A stretch of 30,258 nt of DNA, taken from NCBI GenBank assembly GCA_035504175.1, contig DATJSJ010000091.1:1-30258 (forward strand), in the 5' to 3' direction. The notes under the pieces were generated by a model. The model was given only the letters and a program-made list of their open reading frames with translations, was not told the DNA's origin and searched no databases. A program made the position numbers and the translations under genes. Shown one piece after another: positions 8,770 through 16,546 of this stretch. Positions within the stretch are counted from its first letter, which is position 1. Every line of letters begins with the position of its first letter. This stretch comes from DATJSJ01 sp035504175. GTDB taxonomy: Bacteria; Pseudomonadota; Alphaproteobacteria; Acetobacterales; Acetobacteraceae.

Positions 8770-9825
8770 TCAGCCTGCCGGGGCTTGCGGCGCTGTCGTG
8801 ACGGCCGCGCCCTCGGCCTTCGCCTCGGCAAGCCGCAGCAGGCGCAGAAAATTGCCGCCCCAGAGCTGCGCCAGCTCGGTTTCGCCATAGCCGCGGCGCA
8901 GCAGTTCCGCGGTGAGGTTCGCGCTCTCCGAGGCGTCGCGCCAGCCGGCGACGCCGCCGCCGCCGTCGAAATCGGAACCGATCCCGACATGGCCGAGCCC
9001 GCAGCGCTGCACCGCATAGTCGATGTGGTCGCAGACATGCGCGACGCGCACGGTCTCGACCGTGCCGTGCGACCGTACGAAGGCGGGAACCGCGGTGATC
9101 TGGATCAGCCCGCCCGTGTCGCGCAGCGCGTCGAGCTGCAGGTCGTCCATGTTGCGCGGGTGATCGCACAGCGCCCGGGTGCAGGAATGCGTCGCGACGA
9201 CCGGCACCGCCGAGCATTGCGCCGCCTGCAGCATCGTCTGGCGCGAGGCGTGCGACACGTCGACCAGCATGCCGAGCCGGTTTATCTCCGCGATCGCGGC
9301 GCGGCCGAGCGGCGACAACCCGCCGTGCAGCGCCTCCGGATCGTGCAGGTCGCTGCGCGGCCGCGCGCTGTCGGCCAGCGCGTTGTGGCCGTTGTGGGTC
9401 AGCGTGACGTATCGCGCCCCCAGCGCCCGGAAGCGCGCGAGCAGCGCCAGATCCTCGCCGATCGCGTAACCGTTCTCGACCGCCGGGACGACGGCGAGCG
9501 CACCCGCGCGATGCGCCGCCTCCACGCCATCGACGGTGTCGGCGAGGTGCACGGTCAGACCCGGCTCGCTGCGCGCCATGTCACGGATCGCGGCGAGCAT
9601 GGCGAGCGCCCGGTCCCGCGCCGCCGCATGCCCCTCCGGCGACCGGGGACCTTGCGGCACGTAGGCGACGAAGCATCCGGCGACGAGGTGCCCGGCCCGC
9701 ATCTTTGGGAAATCCACCGCGCGGGGGCCGGCGATGAAGGGGTCGGGCGTCTCCGGCCACGGGATGTCGATATGGCTGTCGAGCGTCAGCAGCCCGGCAT
9801 GGACCGAGGCGGCGTCGAGCACCAT
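8770..9825 (-). CDS. Membrane-dipeptidase family (peptidase M19) metallohydrolase (351 aa)
   Basis: The metal ligands of the M19 renal-dipeptidase family are in order: H18 and D20 in LDSHIDIP, the bridging E117 in VPAVENGY, H192 in VDVSHAS, H213 in VATHSCTRA, and the acidic GIGSDFDGG segment near 282-289. The enzyme should hydrolyse dipeptides or related amides in a binuclear zinc site. The start at 9825 is chosen because AGGGGG lies about 6 nt upstream; an in-frame ATG at 9867 would add 14 residues but has no good ribosome-binding site. No signal peptide or lipobox is visible, so it is probably cytosolic despite the family name. It converges on the FAD oxidoreductase with 76 bp between; a link in amino-acid or peptide catabolism is possible but unproven. 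Confidence 0.92.
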   Translation of the reverse strand: MVLDAASVHAGLLTLDSHIDIPWPETPDPFIAGPRAVDFPKMRAGHLVAGCFVAYVPQGPRSPEGHAAARDRALAMLAAIRDMARSEPGLTVHLADTVDGVEAAHRAGALAVVPAVENGYAIGEDLALLARFRALGARYVTLTHNGHNALADSARPRSDLHDPEALHGGLSPLGRAAIAEINRLGMLVDVSHASRQTMLQAAQCSAVPVVATHSCTRALCDHPRNMDDLQLDALRDTGGLIQITAVPAFVRSHGTVETVRVAHVCDHIDYAVQRCGLGHVGIGSDFDGGGGVAGWRDASESANLTAELLRRGYGETELAQLWGGNFLRLLRLAEAKAEGAAVTTAPQAPAG

Positions 9826-9982
9826 CAACCCCCTGTCCGGCGGTCCTGGCCGGCCGGTGGCCGCCATCGGGACCCGTTGGAACGCTGCATCCGGCCTCCT
9901 GCCTGCCCGTGGCTTGCATTGGGCCGCCCATGGTGCCGCCGGTCAATCACCGGTGGTTCCCACATGCAGTCGCATTGCGAGG

Positions 9983-10011
9983 TAGACGCGCTTTCGGAGG
10001 CTCGTTATGAT
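9983..10011 (+). promoter_or_regulatory. Candidate sigma-70-type promoter for the TPR gene
   Basis: TAGACG (9983-9988) and TATGAT (10006-10011) are separated by 17 bp, close to TTGACA/TATAAT at ideal spacing and unusually AT-rich for this region. It would give a leader of roughly 85 nt before ATG 10103. The rest of 9826-10102 shows no other feature. Confidence 0.4.
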
Positions 10012-10102
10012 CGCGTGAGGGGAACGCGGACGCAGATTATTCGCGCAGACCGTTAGTCGGCCGGGCGTCCGGCACGGGTCACATCAGCCGGAATGGAGCG
10101 AG

Positions 10103-11215
10103 ATGGCAACGCTGTTCAAACGCGTGCGTCGGGCGATCGCGACACGTCGCAGCCTGTTCGAGACGACGGGATACCCCACCGAGCATGAGCCGATGGCGGG
10201 ACCATCGCCAGTGGTCGACCTCGAGGCCGATCCCGTGGCCGAGGCGGAGGTCCTGGCGGAACGAGCGGCCGCCCTTGCCGAACAGGGGAAGCCCCGCGAC
10301 GCCGCGCTTGTGGCGCGCCGGGTCCTCGACCTGGCGACGCCCGACGCGGCCAACTGCCAGGCGCTGGGTGATATCCTGCTGGCCGGCGGCGAAGAGGAAG
10401 CCGCGGCCGCGATGTTCCGCACCGGTCTCGCGGCCGACGCGAGCGTGCCGGCGCTGCATATCGGCCTCTGCCGCGCGCTGCGCGCGACGGGGCGGATAGC
10501 CGACGCGCTGACCGTGGCGCGCGACGCGGCAGCGCGTTTCCCCGAGGAGGCGGCGCCGCGCGAGGCCTGCGGCGACCTCGAATTGGCGCAAGGGCTGATC
10601 GCCGACGCAGAGGCGAGCTTCAGCGCGGGGCTGCGCATCAACCGGCGCGACGTCGCCTGCCATCGCGGACTGATCGAGGCGCTGCATCGTACCGGGCGCC
10701 TCGACGAGGCGGCCACGGCGGCGCGCGAGGCGGTTGCCCTGCTGCCAGGGCGGAACGGGCTGCGCAGCGCCGCCGTCCGCGTGCTGCTGGCACAGGGCGA
10801 CCTCGACGGCGCGGAAGCGATGTTCCGCGACGGGCTGGCACGCGACGAGACGGTGATCGGCTTCCATCTCGGGCTCGCCGAGACACTCGGGCGCGCCCGA
10901 CGCTTCGAGGACGGCATCGCCGCCGCCGAACGCGGATTGTCGTTGTTTCCCGACAGTCTGCCGCTGCTCGCGCAATTGGCACGCCTGCAGCTTTGGGCCG
11001 GGCGGCTGGAGGCGGCCGAACTCGGGTTTCGCGCCGGCATCGGAGTCGATCCAGAATTTCCGGCTTTCGCCCATGGGCTCGCGGACACGCTGCGGCGACA
11101 GGGGCGGCTGGCGGAAGCAGAGGCCCTGGTGCGCGAGGCCGAGGCGCGGTTTCCGGGCAATGAAGCGTTCGGAACCTTGCGGGCACGGGTCGAGGCAGAC
11201 CGGCTGGCGGCGTAG
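10103..11215 (+). CDS. Tetratricopeptide-repeat protein next to the flagellin operon (370 aa)
   Basis: From about residue 45 onward the protein is a run of about nine degenerate 34-residue helix-turn-helix repeats of TPR type, with recurring patterns such as ALGDILLAGGEEEAAAAMF, ALRATGRIADALTVARDA and GLAETLGRARRFEDGIAAAERG. No catalytic domain, signal peptide or membrane segment is seen, so it is likely a cytoplasmic protein-binding scaffold. ATG 10103 has GGAG 6 nt upstream. It converges on flaF and flagellin, separated by a strong hairpin. In Caulobacter the flagellin glycosyltransferase FlmG carries an N-terminal TPR region that binds flagellin; here only the TPR part is present. A flagellin-related role is therefore only suggested by position. 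It could equally be an unrelated housekeeping TPR protein. Confidence 0.82.
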   Translation: MATLFKRVRRAIATRRSLFETTGYPTEHEPMAGPSPVVDLEADPVAEAEVLAERAAALAEQGKPRDAALVARRVLDLATPDAANCQALGDILLAGGEEEAAAAMFRTGLAADASVPALHIGLCRALRATGRIADALTVARDAAARFPEEAAPREACGDLELAQGLIADAEASFSAGLRINRRDVACHRGLIEALHRTGRLDEAATAAREAVALLPGRNGLRSAAVRVLLAQGDLDGAEAMFRDGLARDETVIGFHLGLAETLGRARRFEDGIAAAERGLSLFPDSLPLLAQLARLQLWAGRLEAAELGFRAGIGVDPEFPAFAHGLADTLRRQGRLAEAEALVREAEARFPGNEAFGTLRARVEADRLAA

Positions 11216-11250
11216 CAGGAAGGCAGCGGCGAGGGGTTCTGCCCGCTGGC

Positions 11251-11285
11251 CGGGCGTCCGACCGCGCGTGCGCGTCGGACGCCCG
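11251..11285. terminator. Perfect 12-bp inverted repeat between convergent TPR and flaF genes
   Basis: CGGGCGTCCGAC (11251-11262) and GTCGGACGCCCG (11274-11285) are exact reverse complements with an 11-nt spacer. It sits between two convergent genes (stops at 11215 and 11337), as expected for a shared bidirectional terminator, although there is no U-run on either side. Confidence 0.6.
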
Positions 11286-11336
11286 AACTCCAGGCGAAGG
11301 CTCCGCCCTCGCAACCCCGCGCTCGTCAGGCCGTCA

Positions 11337-11738
11337 TCAGAGCGTTGCGGCGACCGAGGCCAGGGAGGCCGCCGTCGTCGCGACCGCCGGTGACGCGGCC
11401 TGGGCGCGAAGGCCCTCGATCATATCGGCGTTGACCTGAACCAGCGGGGCCAGTGGCAGATCCATGGCCATGGCGTGGATGCAGTAGGTCATCGCCCAGA
11501 TGCCGAGATCGGTGAGATTGGTCTTCAGATCGGCCGGCAGGCCGTTCGCTTCCATCGCGACATCGCGCACGATCAGCGACCATAGCTGATGCGTCTTGTG
11601 CAACGCCTCGATCCGGGCGCGGGCGTCGGCGGCTCCGGCGAGCCGCTCGTTGCAGATGGTGAACGCGACGATCTCGGTCTCGCGCGGCGCGACCGCTTCC
11701 AGGCCCGAGACCTGATAGCGCTGGACTGGAGTCCTCAA
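11337..11738 (-). CDS. flaF: FlaF, flagellar biosynthesis regulator (133 aa)
   Basis: The sequence matches the FlaF family: an N-terminal YQVSGLEAVAPRETE segment, NERLAGA, then ALHKTHQLWSLIVRDV and LPADLKTNLTDLGIWAMTY (about residues 45-85). In alphaproteobacteria FlaF is a small cytoplasmic protein needed for flagellin production and secretion, acting together with FlbT. The start is read as TTG at 11738: it is the only in-frame start near a strong ribosome-binding site (AGGAGGG, about 5 nt away), and it gives the expected N-terminus. A C-terminal tail rich in Ala/Ser/Val follows the core. It lies 133 bp downstream of flagellin on the same strand and is last in the flgE-to-flaF arm. A weak start codon could keep its level low relative to flagellin (inference). 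Confidence 0.92.
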   Translation of the reverse strand: MRTPVQRYQVSGLEAVAPRETEIVAFTICNERLAGAADARARIEALHKTHQLWSLIVRDVAMEANGLPADLKTNLTDLGIWAMTYCIHAMAMDLPLAPLVQVNADMIEGLRAQAASPAVATTAASLASVAATL

Positions 11739-11764
11739 AGCACCCTCCTGGTGTCAGCACGGTA

Positions 11765-11822
11765 GCCGGCCGCCGCGTACCTCGCGGGTAGCCGCCGGCC
11801 GGTGGACGAACCCGTCCGGCGG
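11765..11822 (-). terminator. Hairpin-forming GC-rich spacer after flagellin
   Basis: Between the flagellin stop and flaF there is a 5-bp stem CCGCG/CGCGG (11773-11777, 11783-11787) flanked by complementary GGCCGG-type segments, and a second small stem GGACG/CGTCC with a 4-nt loop near 11813. No U-run follows. It may partly terminate or stabilise the abundant flagellin transcript ahead of flaF; low certainty because GC-rich spacers fold easily. Confidence 0.3.
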
Positions 11823-11871
11823 AACCGCCTCGGCCGCGCTCGCGGCATCGGCGGCCCCGCCGGTTCCGGGA

Positions 11872-13167
11872 TCAGCGGAACAGCGACAGCAGGGACTGCG
11901 GCTGCTGGTTGGCGATCGACAGCGACTGGATGGCGAGCTGCTGCTTGGTCTGCAACGACTGCAGCTTGGCGCTCTCCGCCGCCATGTCGGCATCGGTCAG
12001 GGCGCCGAGGCCGTTGGTCAGCGAGTCGCTCAGCGCCGCGCTGAAGTTCTGCATCCCGGTGATCTGCTGGGACGCCGCGCCGAGCGCTGCTGCCTTGGTG
12101 TTGGCGTTGGCGATGGCATTGTCGACCGTGTTGATCGCGACCGTCGTGCCGTTGACGGCCGTTGCGGTCGCCCCGCCGCTGGCCACGGACACGGCATTCG
12201 TCCAGTTCGGGTTGGTCGTGTCCACGCCCGTCACGTCCACCGTGCCGTCCGTGTTCTGCTGCACACCGAGACCGGCGTGCTGCATGGCGGTGATCAGCGA
12301 GCCGATATCCGACATCGGCGAGGCGTTGGAGTTGAGCGAGATCGAGACGACGTTGACCTTCGCAACCACCTGATTGGTCGTCGAATCATAGATGGTCTGC
12401 GGCACCGCGGTCGGTGCCGTGCTGCCGTCGTCGAATTCGAACACCCAGGCCTGGGCGACGCTGGCGGGCGGGTTGCCGGTGGGCGCCCCGGTCGGCGTCG
12501 TGGTGTAACCTGCTTGCGCCGTGAAGCCGGTGCCGGAGGCGTACGAGCTGACGCTGCCGAACGTGTTGAAGTTGTTGTCGGCGAACATGAAGGAGTCGCC
12601 GTTCGCCGGCACGAAGGTGGAATCGAACGACAGCTCGGCGCCGCCCTGGTTGACGCTGAGACCGGAAAGGCCGAGACCGGCCGTGCTCATGTCCTGCGAC
12701 CCGACGGCCAGCGTGTCGCCGGCGATGTCCTGCGTCACGCTGAGCGACGTCGACCCGGTATGGGCCAGCATGTTGACGCCGTTGAACGTCGCGCTCTGGG
12801 CGAAGGCGTCGATGTTCTGCAGGAGTGCGTCGACCTGGTTCTGCATCGTCGCCGCGCTGAGACCCTGGCTCTGCGCCTGGGTGATCGTCTGCTTCAGCGT
12901 GCTGAGCTGGCTCGAGATCTGCGCCGCACCGGAGCTTGCGACGCCGATCACCGACTGGGCGAAGGAGAGGTTGTCCGACACCGCCGACAGACCGGCGATG
13001 TCGCCGTTCATGGTCTGCGAGATCGAGTAGATGGCGGGATTGTCACTGGCCTGGGAGACCTTTTGGCCGGTGGAGATCTCATTCTGCGTCATGCTGAGCT
13101 GCTGGGCGGTCGCGGTCAGCGACGCCAGAGCCGCCATCGCAGAGGTGTTGGTGTTGATCGAAAACAT
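11872..13167 (-). CDS. Flagellin, filament subunit (431 aa)
   Basis: The conserved flagellin N-domain covers about residues 1-140 (MFSINTNTSAMAALASL, then ISTGQKVSQASDNPAIYSIS) and the C-domain about 350-431 (ALGAASQQITGMQNFSAALS through SLSIANQQPQSLLSLFR). The middle, about 140-345, is variable, rich in Thr/Ser/Gly/Asn, and would be the surface-exposed D2/D3-like part. There is no cleavable signal, as expected for export by the flagellar type III system. ATG 13167 has a good AAGGAA site 6 nt upstream. flbT lies just upstream and flaF just downstream, so the filament gene is bracketed by its two translational/secretion regulators. It is the only flagellin gene in the window; others may exist elsewhere. 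Cysteine is absent, typical for flagellins. Confidence 0.96.
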   Translation of the reverse strand: MFSINTNTSAMAALASLTATAQQLSMTQNEISTGQKVSQASDNPAIYSISQTMNGDIAGLSAVSDNLSFAQSVIGVASSGAAQISSQLSTLKQTITQAQSQGLSAATMQNQVDALLQNIDAFAQSATFNGVNMLAHTGSTSLSVTQDIAGDTLAVGSQDMSTAGLGLSGLSVNQGGAELSFDSTFVPANGDSFMFADNNFNTFGSVSSYASGTGFTAQAGYTTTPTGAPTGNPPASVAQAWVFEFDDGSTAPTAVPQTIYDSTTNQVVAKVNVVSISLNSNASPMSDIGSLITAMQHAGLGVQQNTDGTVDVTGVDTTNPNWTNAVSVASGGATATAVNGTTVAINTVDNAIANANTKAAALGAASQQITGMQNFSAALSDSLTNGLGALTDADMAAESAKLQSLQTKQQLAIQSLSIANQQPQSLLSLFR

Positions 13168-13217
13168 ATGACGGTTCCTTTTGGCTTACCGATGCCGCCC
13201 ATCCTGCCGGCAAACTC

Positions 13218-13232
13218 TTAACGTCGCGTTTC
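13218..13232. promoter_or_regulatory. TTAAC half-site (possible CtrA box) upstream of flagellin
   Basis: TTAA-CGTCGCG-TTTC matches the first half of the CtrA consensus TTAA-N7-TTAA exactly and two of four bases in the second half. It is 51 bp before the flagellin ATG. TTAA is rare in this GC-rich window. Weak on its own. Confidence 0.25.
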
Positions 13233-13390
13233 CGGGACTGACTCTCTCTGGGCGAGACCGGGATCGTCATCGGATGGGACTGCACGGGTCGGGGCCCGAA
13301 GCCGCATCGCAGAAACGCCCACCATGCCGGTGCCGCGAGCCGGGGCATCCGCGGCGCGTACAACAAAGCTGTCTCGTCTTCCGGCCCGGC

Positions 13391-13798
13391 TCAGCGCGCG
13401 GCGATTTTGCGGCCCAGCACCGCATCCTCATGCCGGATGATCCGGCGGGCGAGCTTCAGCGCCTGATAGCAGTCATCGGCCTCCGCCGCCTGCAACGCGC
13501 GGTCGAGGATCTCGCGGGCCAGCGGCGAGGTGGTGGCTTCCTGAAAGGCACCGATGAGGGTCCGCGCCTCGGTGAGCCCCGCCTCCCGCTCCTCTTCCGT
13601 GCCGATATAGGCGGTCTGCAACGCGAAATAGATGCGCCGCGCCGGGCTGTCGACCTCATGCGGGCCCATGATCTGCCGCCCGAACAGGAAACGCGCGCGC
13701 GCTGCCAGTTCCAGCCGCGTCTTGGTTCGAAAGCGGATCGACGCCCCATTGACGATCATCATCTCGCCGGGTCGGATCTCGAGGACCAGGTTGGACAT
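13391..13798 (-). CDS. flbT: FlbT, flagellin mRNA-binding regulator (135 aa)
   Basis: The protein starts MSNLVLEIRPGEMMIVNGA and carries the FlbT family features: a short N-terminal beta region, RTKTRLELAARARFLFGRQIM (about 24-44), SPARRIYFALQTAYIG (about 51-66) and a helical C-terminal half ending in CYQALKLARRIIRHE. In Caulobacter FlbT binds the flagellin mRNA leader and represses its translation until the hook is finished; FlaF works with it. ATG 13798 has AAGG upstream at good spacing. The gene lies between flgL (122 bp upstream) and flagellin (223 bp downstream) on the same strand, so hook completion genes and filament control genes are physically linked. A sigma-54-like site is present upstream. 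Length is normal. Confidence 0.94.
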   Translation of the reverse strand: MSNLVLEIRPGEMMIVNGASIRFRTKTRLELAARARFLFGRQIMGPHEVDSPARRIYFALQTAYIGTEEEREAGLTEARTLIGAFQEATTSPLAREILDRALQAAEADDCYQALKLARRIIRHEDAVLGRKIAAR

Positions 13799-13832
13799 TT
13801 TTACCTTCCGATCTGCGTGCCCATTTTGCGCC

Positions 13833-13847
13833 GCACCGGCTTTGCCA
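13833..13847 (-). promoter_or_regulatory. Candidate sigma-54 promoter of flbT
   Basis: Reading the minus strand, TGGCAAAGCCGGTGC has the GG-N10-GC spacing of sigma-54 promoters and matches TGGCA and TGC of the consensus. The predicted start of transcription is near 13821, about 23 nt before ATG 13798. Confidence 0.45.
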
Positions 13848-13879
13848 TGTACCCGCCGCCCGAGTGTCGTTGCCGCCGC

Positions 13880-13894
13880 TTAACGGGGGATGAA
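13880..13894. promoter_or_regulatory. TTAA-N7-TGAA site (possible CtrA box) between flgL and flbT
   Basis: TTAA (13880-13883), seven bases, TGAA (13891-13894): seven of eight consensus positions of the CtrA box. The same bases overlap a small CGGGG/CCCCG stem (13884-13899) that could also be a weak end for the flgL transcript, so the role is ambiguous. Confidence 0.3.
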
Positions 13895-13920
13895 CCCCGG
13901 GGACGGCGGCCCGCCGGCGA

Positions 13921-14991
13921 TCAGGCGGTCGAGCTCATGAACGTGACCAGGGAGAAATTGCTGAGATCCGCGATCAGCTTGTAGGAGGCCTGAAGCTGGG
14001 TCTGCACCTGCGAGAGCTGCGTCGCGGTCGTCGTCATGTCGACATCCTGGACGTCGGAGACCTGCGTCGTCAGCGCGTTGACGGTGCTGGTGAGGCCATT
14101 ATTGATCGAGGTCAGCTCGTCCTGGGTGCTGCCGAGTGTCGCGGTGTCCGTCGCCATGGCGGAAATCACCCCGGTGAGGCTCGTGGTGCTGTCCTGCAAC
14201 AGGTCCTGGAAGGGCTGGCCGAGCGAGGCCTGGCCGCCGTTCAGCGAGGCGAGGGTGGCGAGCGAGCGCATCAGGTCGACGATGTACGATCCGGTGGTGG
14301 ACGTCCCGGTTTGCACCGCCGTTGCGTTCTGATTGGCGATGATGCCGACCGGGATGGTCTGGCCCGGAGCGAGCTGCACGGTTGCCTGCTGGGTCCCGAG
14401 TGTCGCCGAGAACGGCGAGTTGGCGGGGGCTTCCGCCGCCGCGAGCGTCGCCGCAGCGGTTGCCGCCCCCCCGTTGGCGGCGAGACCCGCGACCGCCGAC
14501 TGGATCTGCGTCACGAAGTTCGAGTTGAGGATGTTCTCCGGATCGGGTACCGGCGGATTGGCCGTGTCCTGCCCGGCGAAGACGTAGACGCCGCCATCCT
14601 GGGTGTCGAGCAGGCTCGCCACCTGCTGCAGCGCCTGCTGCGCCTGCACCGCCACCGTATCCACTTCAGAGCTCGTCTGCGACGTCAGGCTCAGCGTCGA
14701 GGTGTAGAACTGGCTGGCGATGGCGCTGATCTGCGACATCGCGTTCTGCGTCACGCTGAGCCGTGTGTTCGCGACGGAGATGTTCGTCTGCTCCGCCTGC
14801 GCCGCCGCGATCACCGGGTTGAGGTCGAGGCTGACCCGCCCGCCGCTGCCGAGTCCGGAATAGGTGCTCGACACCAGCCCGCTCGCTGATTCCGCGGTGA
14901 GCTGATCCATGCGCGACTTGAGCGACGTGCTGTCCGCAAGCAGCCGGGTCGTGAGCCCGGCATCGGACAGACCGGTGATGCTGGCGCTCAC
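13921..14991 (-). CDS. flgL: FlgL, hook-filament junction protein (HAP3, 356 aa)
   Basis: The N-terminal coiled region (TTRLLADSTSLKSRMDQL, VSSTYSGLGSGGRVSLDLNP) and the C-terminal helix (SQVQTQLQASYKLIADLSNFSL) resemble the flagellin D0/D1 folds, as expected for FlgL, the second junction protein between hook and filament. It is exported by the flagellar type III apparatus without a cleaved signal. The start is GTG at 14991; its GTGA overlaps the flgK stop by 4 nt, so the two junction proteins are translationally coupled. The middle section has a typical variable domain. Length is close to the family norm. A short flagellin-like paralogue is the alternative, but the position directly after flgK makes flgL the better call. 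Confidence 0.92.
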   Translation of the reverse strand: MSASITGLSDAGLTTRLLADSTSLKSRMDQLTAESASGLVSSTYSGLGSGGRVSLDLNPVIAAAQAEQTNISVANTRLSVTQNAMSQISAIASQFYTSTLSLTSQTSSEVDTVAVQAQQALQQVASLLDTQDGGVYVFAGQDTANPPVPDPENILNSNFVTQIQSAVAGLAANGGAATAAATLAAAEAPANSPFSATLGTQQATVQLAPGQTIPVGIIANQNATAVQTGTSTTGSYIVDLMRSLATLASLNGGQASLGQPFQDLLQDSTTSLTGVISAMATDTATLGSTQDELTSINNGLTSTVNALTTQVSDVQDVDMTTTATQLSQVQTQLQASYKLIADLSNFSLVTFMSSTA

Positions 14992-16505
14992 GGCGTCACC
15001 GCTTGCAGCAGGGTGGTGAACATCGACTGCGCCGTGGTGATGATCTTGGCGTTCGCGCCATAGGCATTCTGGAGCTGAATCATCGTCGACATCTCCGTAT
15101 CGATCGAGACCGAGGAGCTGTCCGCGAGCTTGGTCTGCAGTGTCGTCTGCACGGCCTGCTCGGTGCTGAGCTGCGTCTGGGTGCTCGAGGATTGCTGCGA
15201 CTGCGCCGCGACCAGCGTGCTCGCGAAGGCGCTGAGCGTGGTCGGCGCGGTGAAGGGCGCCGTCAGCGTGCCGGTCGGGCCGAGCCCGCTCGTCGCCGGC
15301 GCCGGCTGCGCGATCCCGGACGCCACCTGGCTGCCGGTCGCGTAGGTCAGGATACGGTTGATCAGATCGGAGAACCCGGCCGGACCGCCGGCCGGGTTGG
15401 GATTGTAGGTGACGCCGCCGATCGTGACCGACTGCGTGCCGTCGCGCACCAGCGACGGGGTCTGCGTGACCGCCGGGTTGACCTGGATCGTGTTGGCGAA
15501 ACCGACATAGTTCTGCTGCACGGGCGGCGCGGACGCGGTCGGCACCGTGCCAGACGCGTTGCTGAACAGCGTCAGCCCCTGTGCCTGGAAACGGGAGGCG
15601 AGCGTCTCCGAGAACTCGTCGAGCTCGGCCTGGAAGGTCGGCAGCGTCTGGTCCCGCAGCGTGATATCGGCGCCGATCGAGCCGCCGCCGATCTGGGTGG
15701 TGACGTCCTGCCCGTTCAGCATCACCGCCGGCGCGCTCGCCGGATAGGCGGCATTGGGTCCGAGCTGGGCGCTGGCGACGGAGAACGGCCCGGTGCTTCC
15801 GGTGAGCGGGATCACCGCGCCGTTGCTGACCGCCAGGACCGTGCCGTCGGATTGCGGCACGAAATTGATCGCCAGATATTGCGACGCCGTCGCCATCGCC
15901 GCGTTGCGCTGGTTCTGCAGGTCGGCGGTATCGACGCCGTTGGCCTGGAGCTGCTGGATCTGGGTGTTGAGCTGGCCGATCTGCTGCAATGCCTGGTTGA
16001 GACTGGCGACGTCGCTCACCAGGTCGTCCTGCGACGCCTGGCGCTGCGTGCCATAGGCCTGCGCGAGGGTGTTGATCCCCTGCGCCAGGGTCTGCGCGCT
16101 CGAGACCACCTGCGATTGATAGGTGGTGTTGCTCGGGTCGGTGGAGAGCGTCGAGAAGGCATTGGTGACGTCGCCGAGCAGGCTGGCGAGATCGGTGCCG
16201 GCTCCGGGCGTGCCCTGCACCGCGTCGATCGCCGAGAGCGCCGTCTGTGTGGTCTGCAGATTGCCCACCACCGCGTTCTGCGCCAGCACGCTGGACTGCA
16301 ATTGCTGGCTGATCTGCAGCGTGGTCGGCCCGACCCGCACGCCCATGCCATCGCCGGCGGCGGTCAGGCTGGAGAGGCTGACCACCTCCTGCGCATAGCC
16401 CGGCGTGCTGGCATTCGAGACGTTCTGCGAGACGACGGCGAGCTGCCGGTTGATCGCGGCGAGCCCGCTGGTGGCGCTGGTGAGCGCCGTGTCGAGCGTC
16501 ATCAT
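14988..16505 (-). CDS. flgK: FlgK, hook-filament junction protein (HAP1, 505 aa)
   Basis: The N-terminus carries the rod/hook family signature (LDTALTSATSGLAAINRQLAV, then SQNVSNASTPGYAQEVV at about residues 27-43). The C-terminus has the matching amphipathic helix (VSIDTEMSTMIQLQNAYGANAKIITTAQSMF). Between them is the long FlgK-specific region, including a coiled segment LNQALQQIGQLNTQIQQLQANG and LQNQRNAAMATASQYLAI. FlgK forms the first junction layer on the distal end of the hook. Two adjacent ATGs at 16505 and 16502 are possible; the first is nearer to GAAGGG. It starts 41 bp after the flgE stop and overlaps flgL by 4 nt, giving a hook-to-junction operon in assembly order. Confidence 0.95.
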   Translation of the reverse strand: MMTLDTALTSATSGLAAINRQLAVVSQNVSNASTPGYAQEVVSLSSLTAAGDGMGVRVGPTTLQISQQLQSSVLAQNAVVGNLQTTQTALSAIDAVQGTPGAGTDLASLLGDVTNAFSTLSTDPSNTTYQSQVVSSAQTLAQGINTLAQAYGTQRQASQDDLVSDVASLNQALQQIGQLNTQIQQLQANGVDTADLQNQRNAAMATASQYLAINFVPQSDGTVLAVSNGAVIPLTGSTGPFSVASAQLGPNAAYPASAPAVMLNGQDVTTQIGGGSIGADITLRDQTLPTFQAELDEFSETLASRFQAQGLTLFSNASGTVPTASAPPVQQNYVGFANTIQVNPAVTQTPSLVRDGTQSVTIGGVTYNPNPAGGPAGFSDLINRILTYATGSQVASGIAQPAPATSGLGPTGTLTAPFTAPTTLSAFASTLVAAQSQQSSSTQTQLSTEQAVQTTLQTKLADSSSVSIDTEMSTMIQLQNAYGANAKIITTAQSMFTTLLQAVTP

Positions 16506-16546
16506 GCGGCGACCAACCCTTCGTCCGGCCGGTTATCCTCCTGCCG

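Noticed and set aside
9826..9867. Alternative start of the M19 dipeptidase at 9867
   Set aside because: No ribosome-binding site; the added residues are not part of the family. Kept as a possibility only.
13168..13260. Sigma-54 or sigma-28 promoter directly ahead of flagellin
   Set aside because: I found no GG-N10-GC site with a TGGC-type -24 element on the minus strand and no convincing sigma-28 pattern; the transcript may come from the flbT or flgE promoters.
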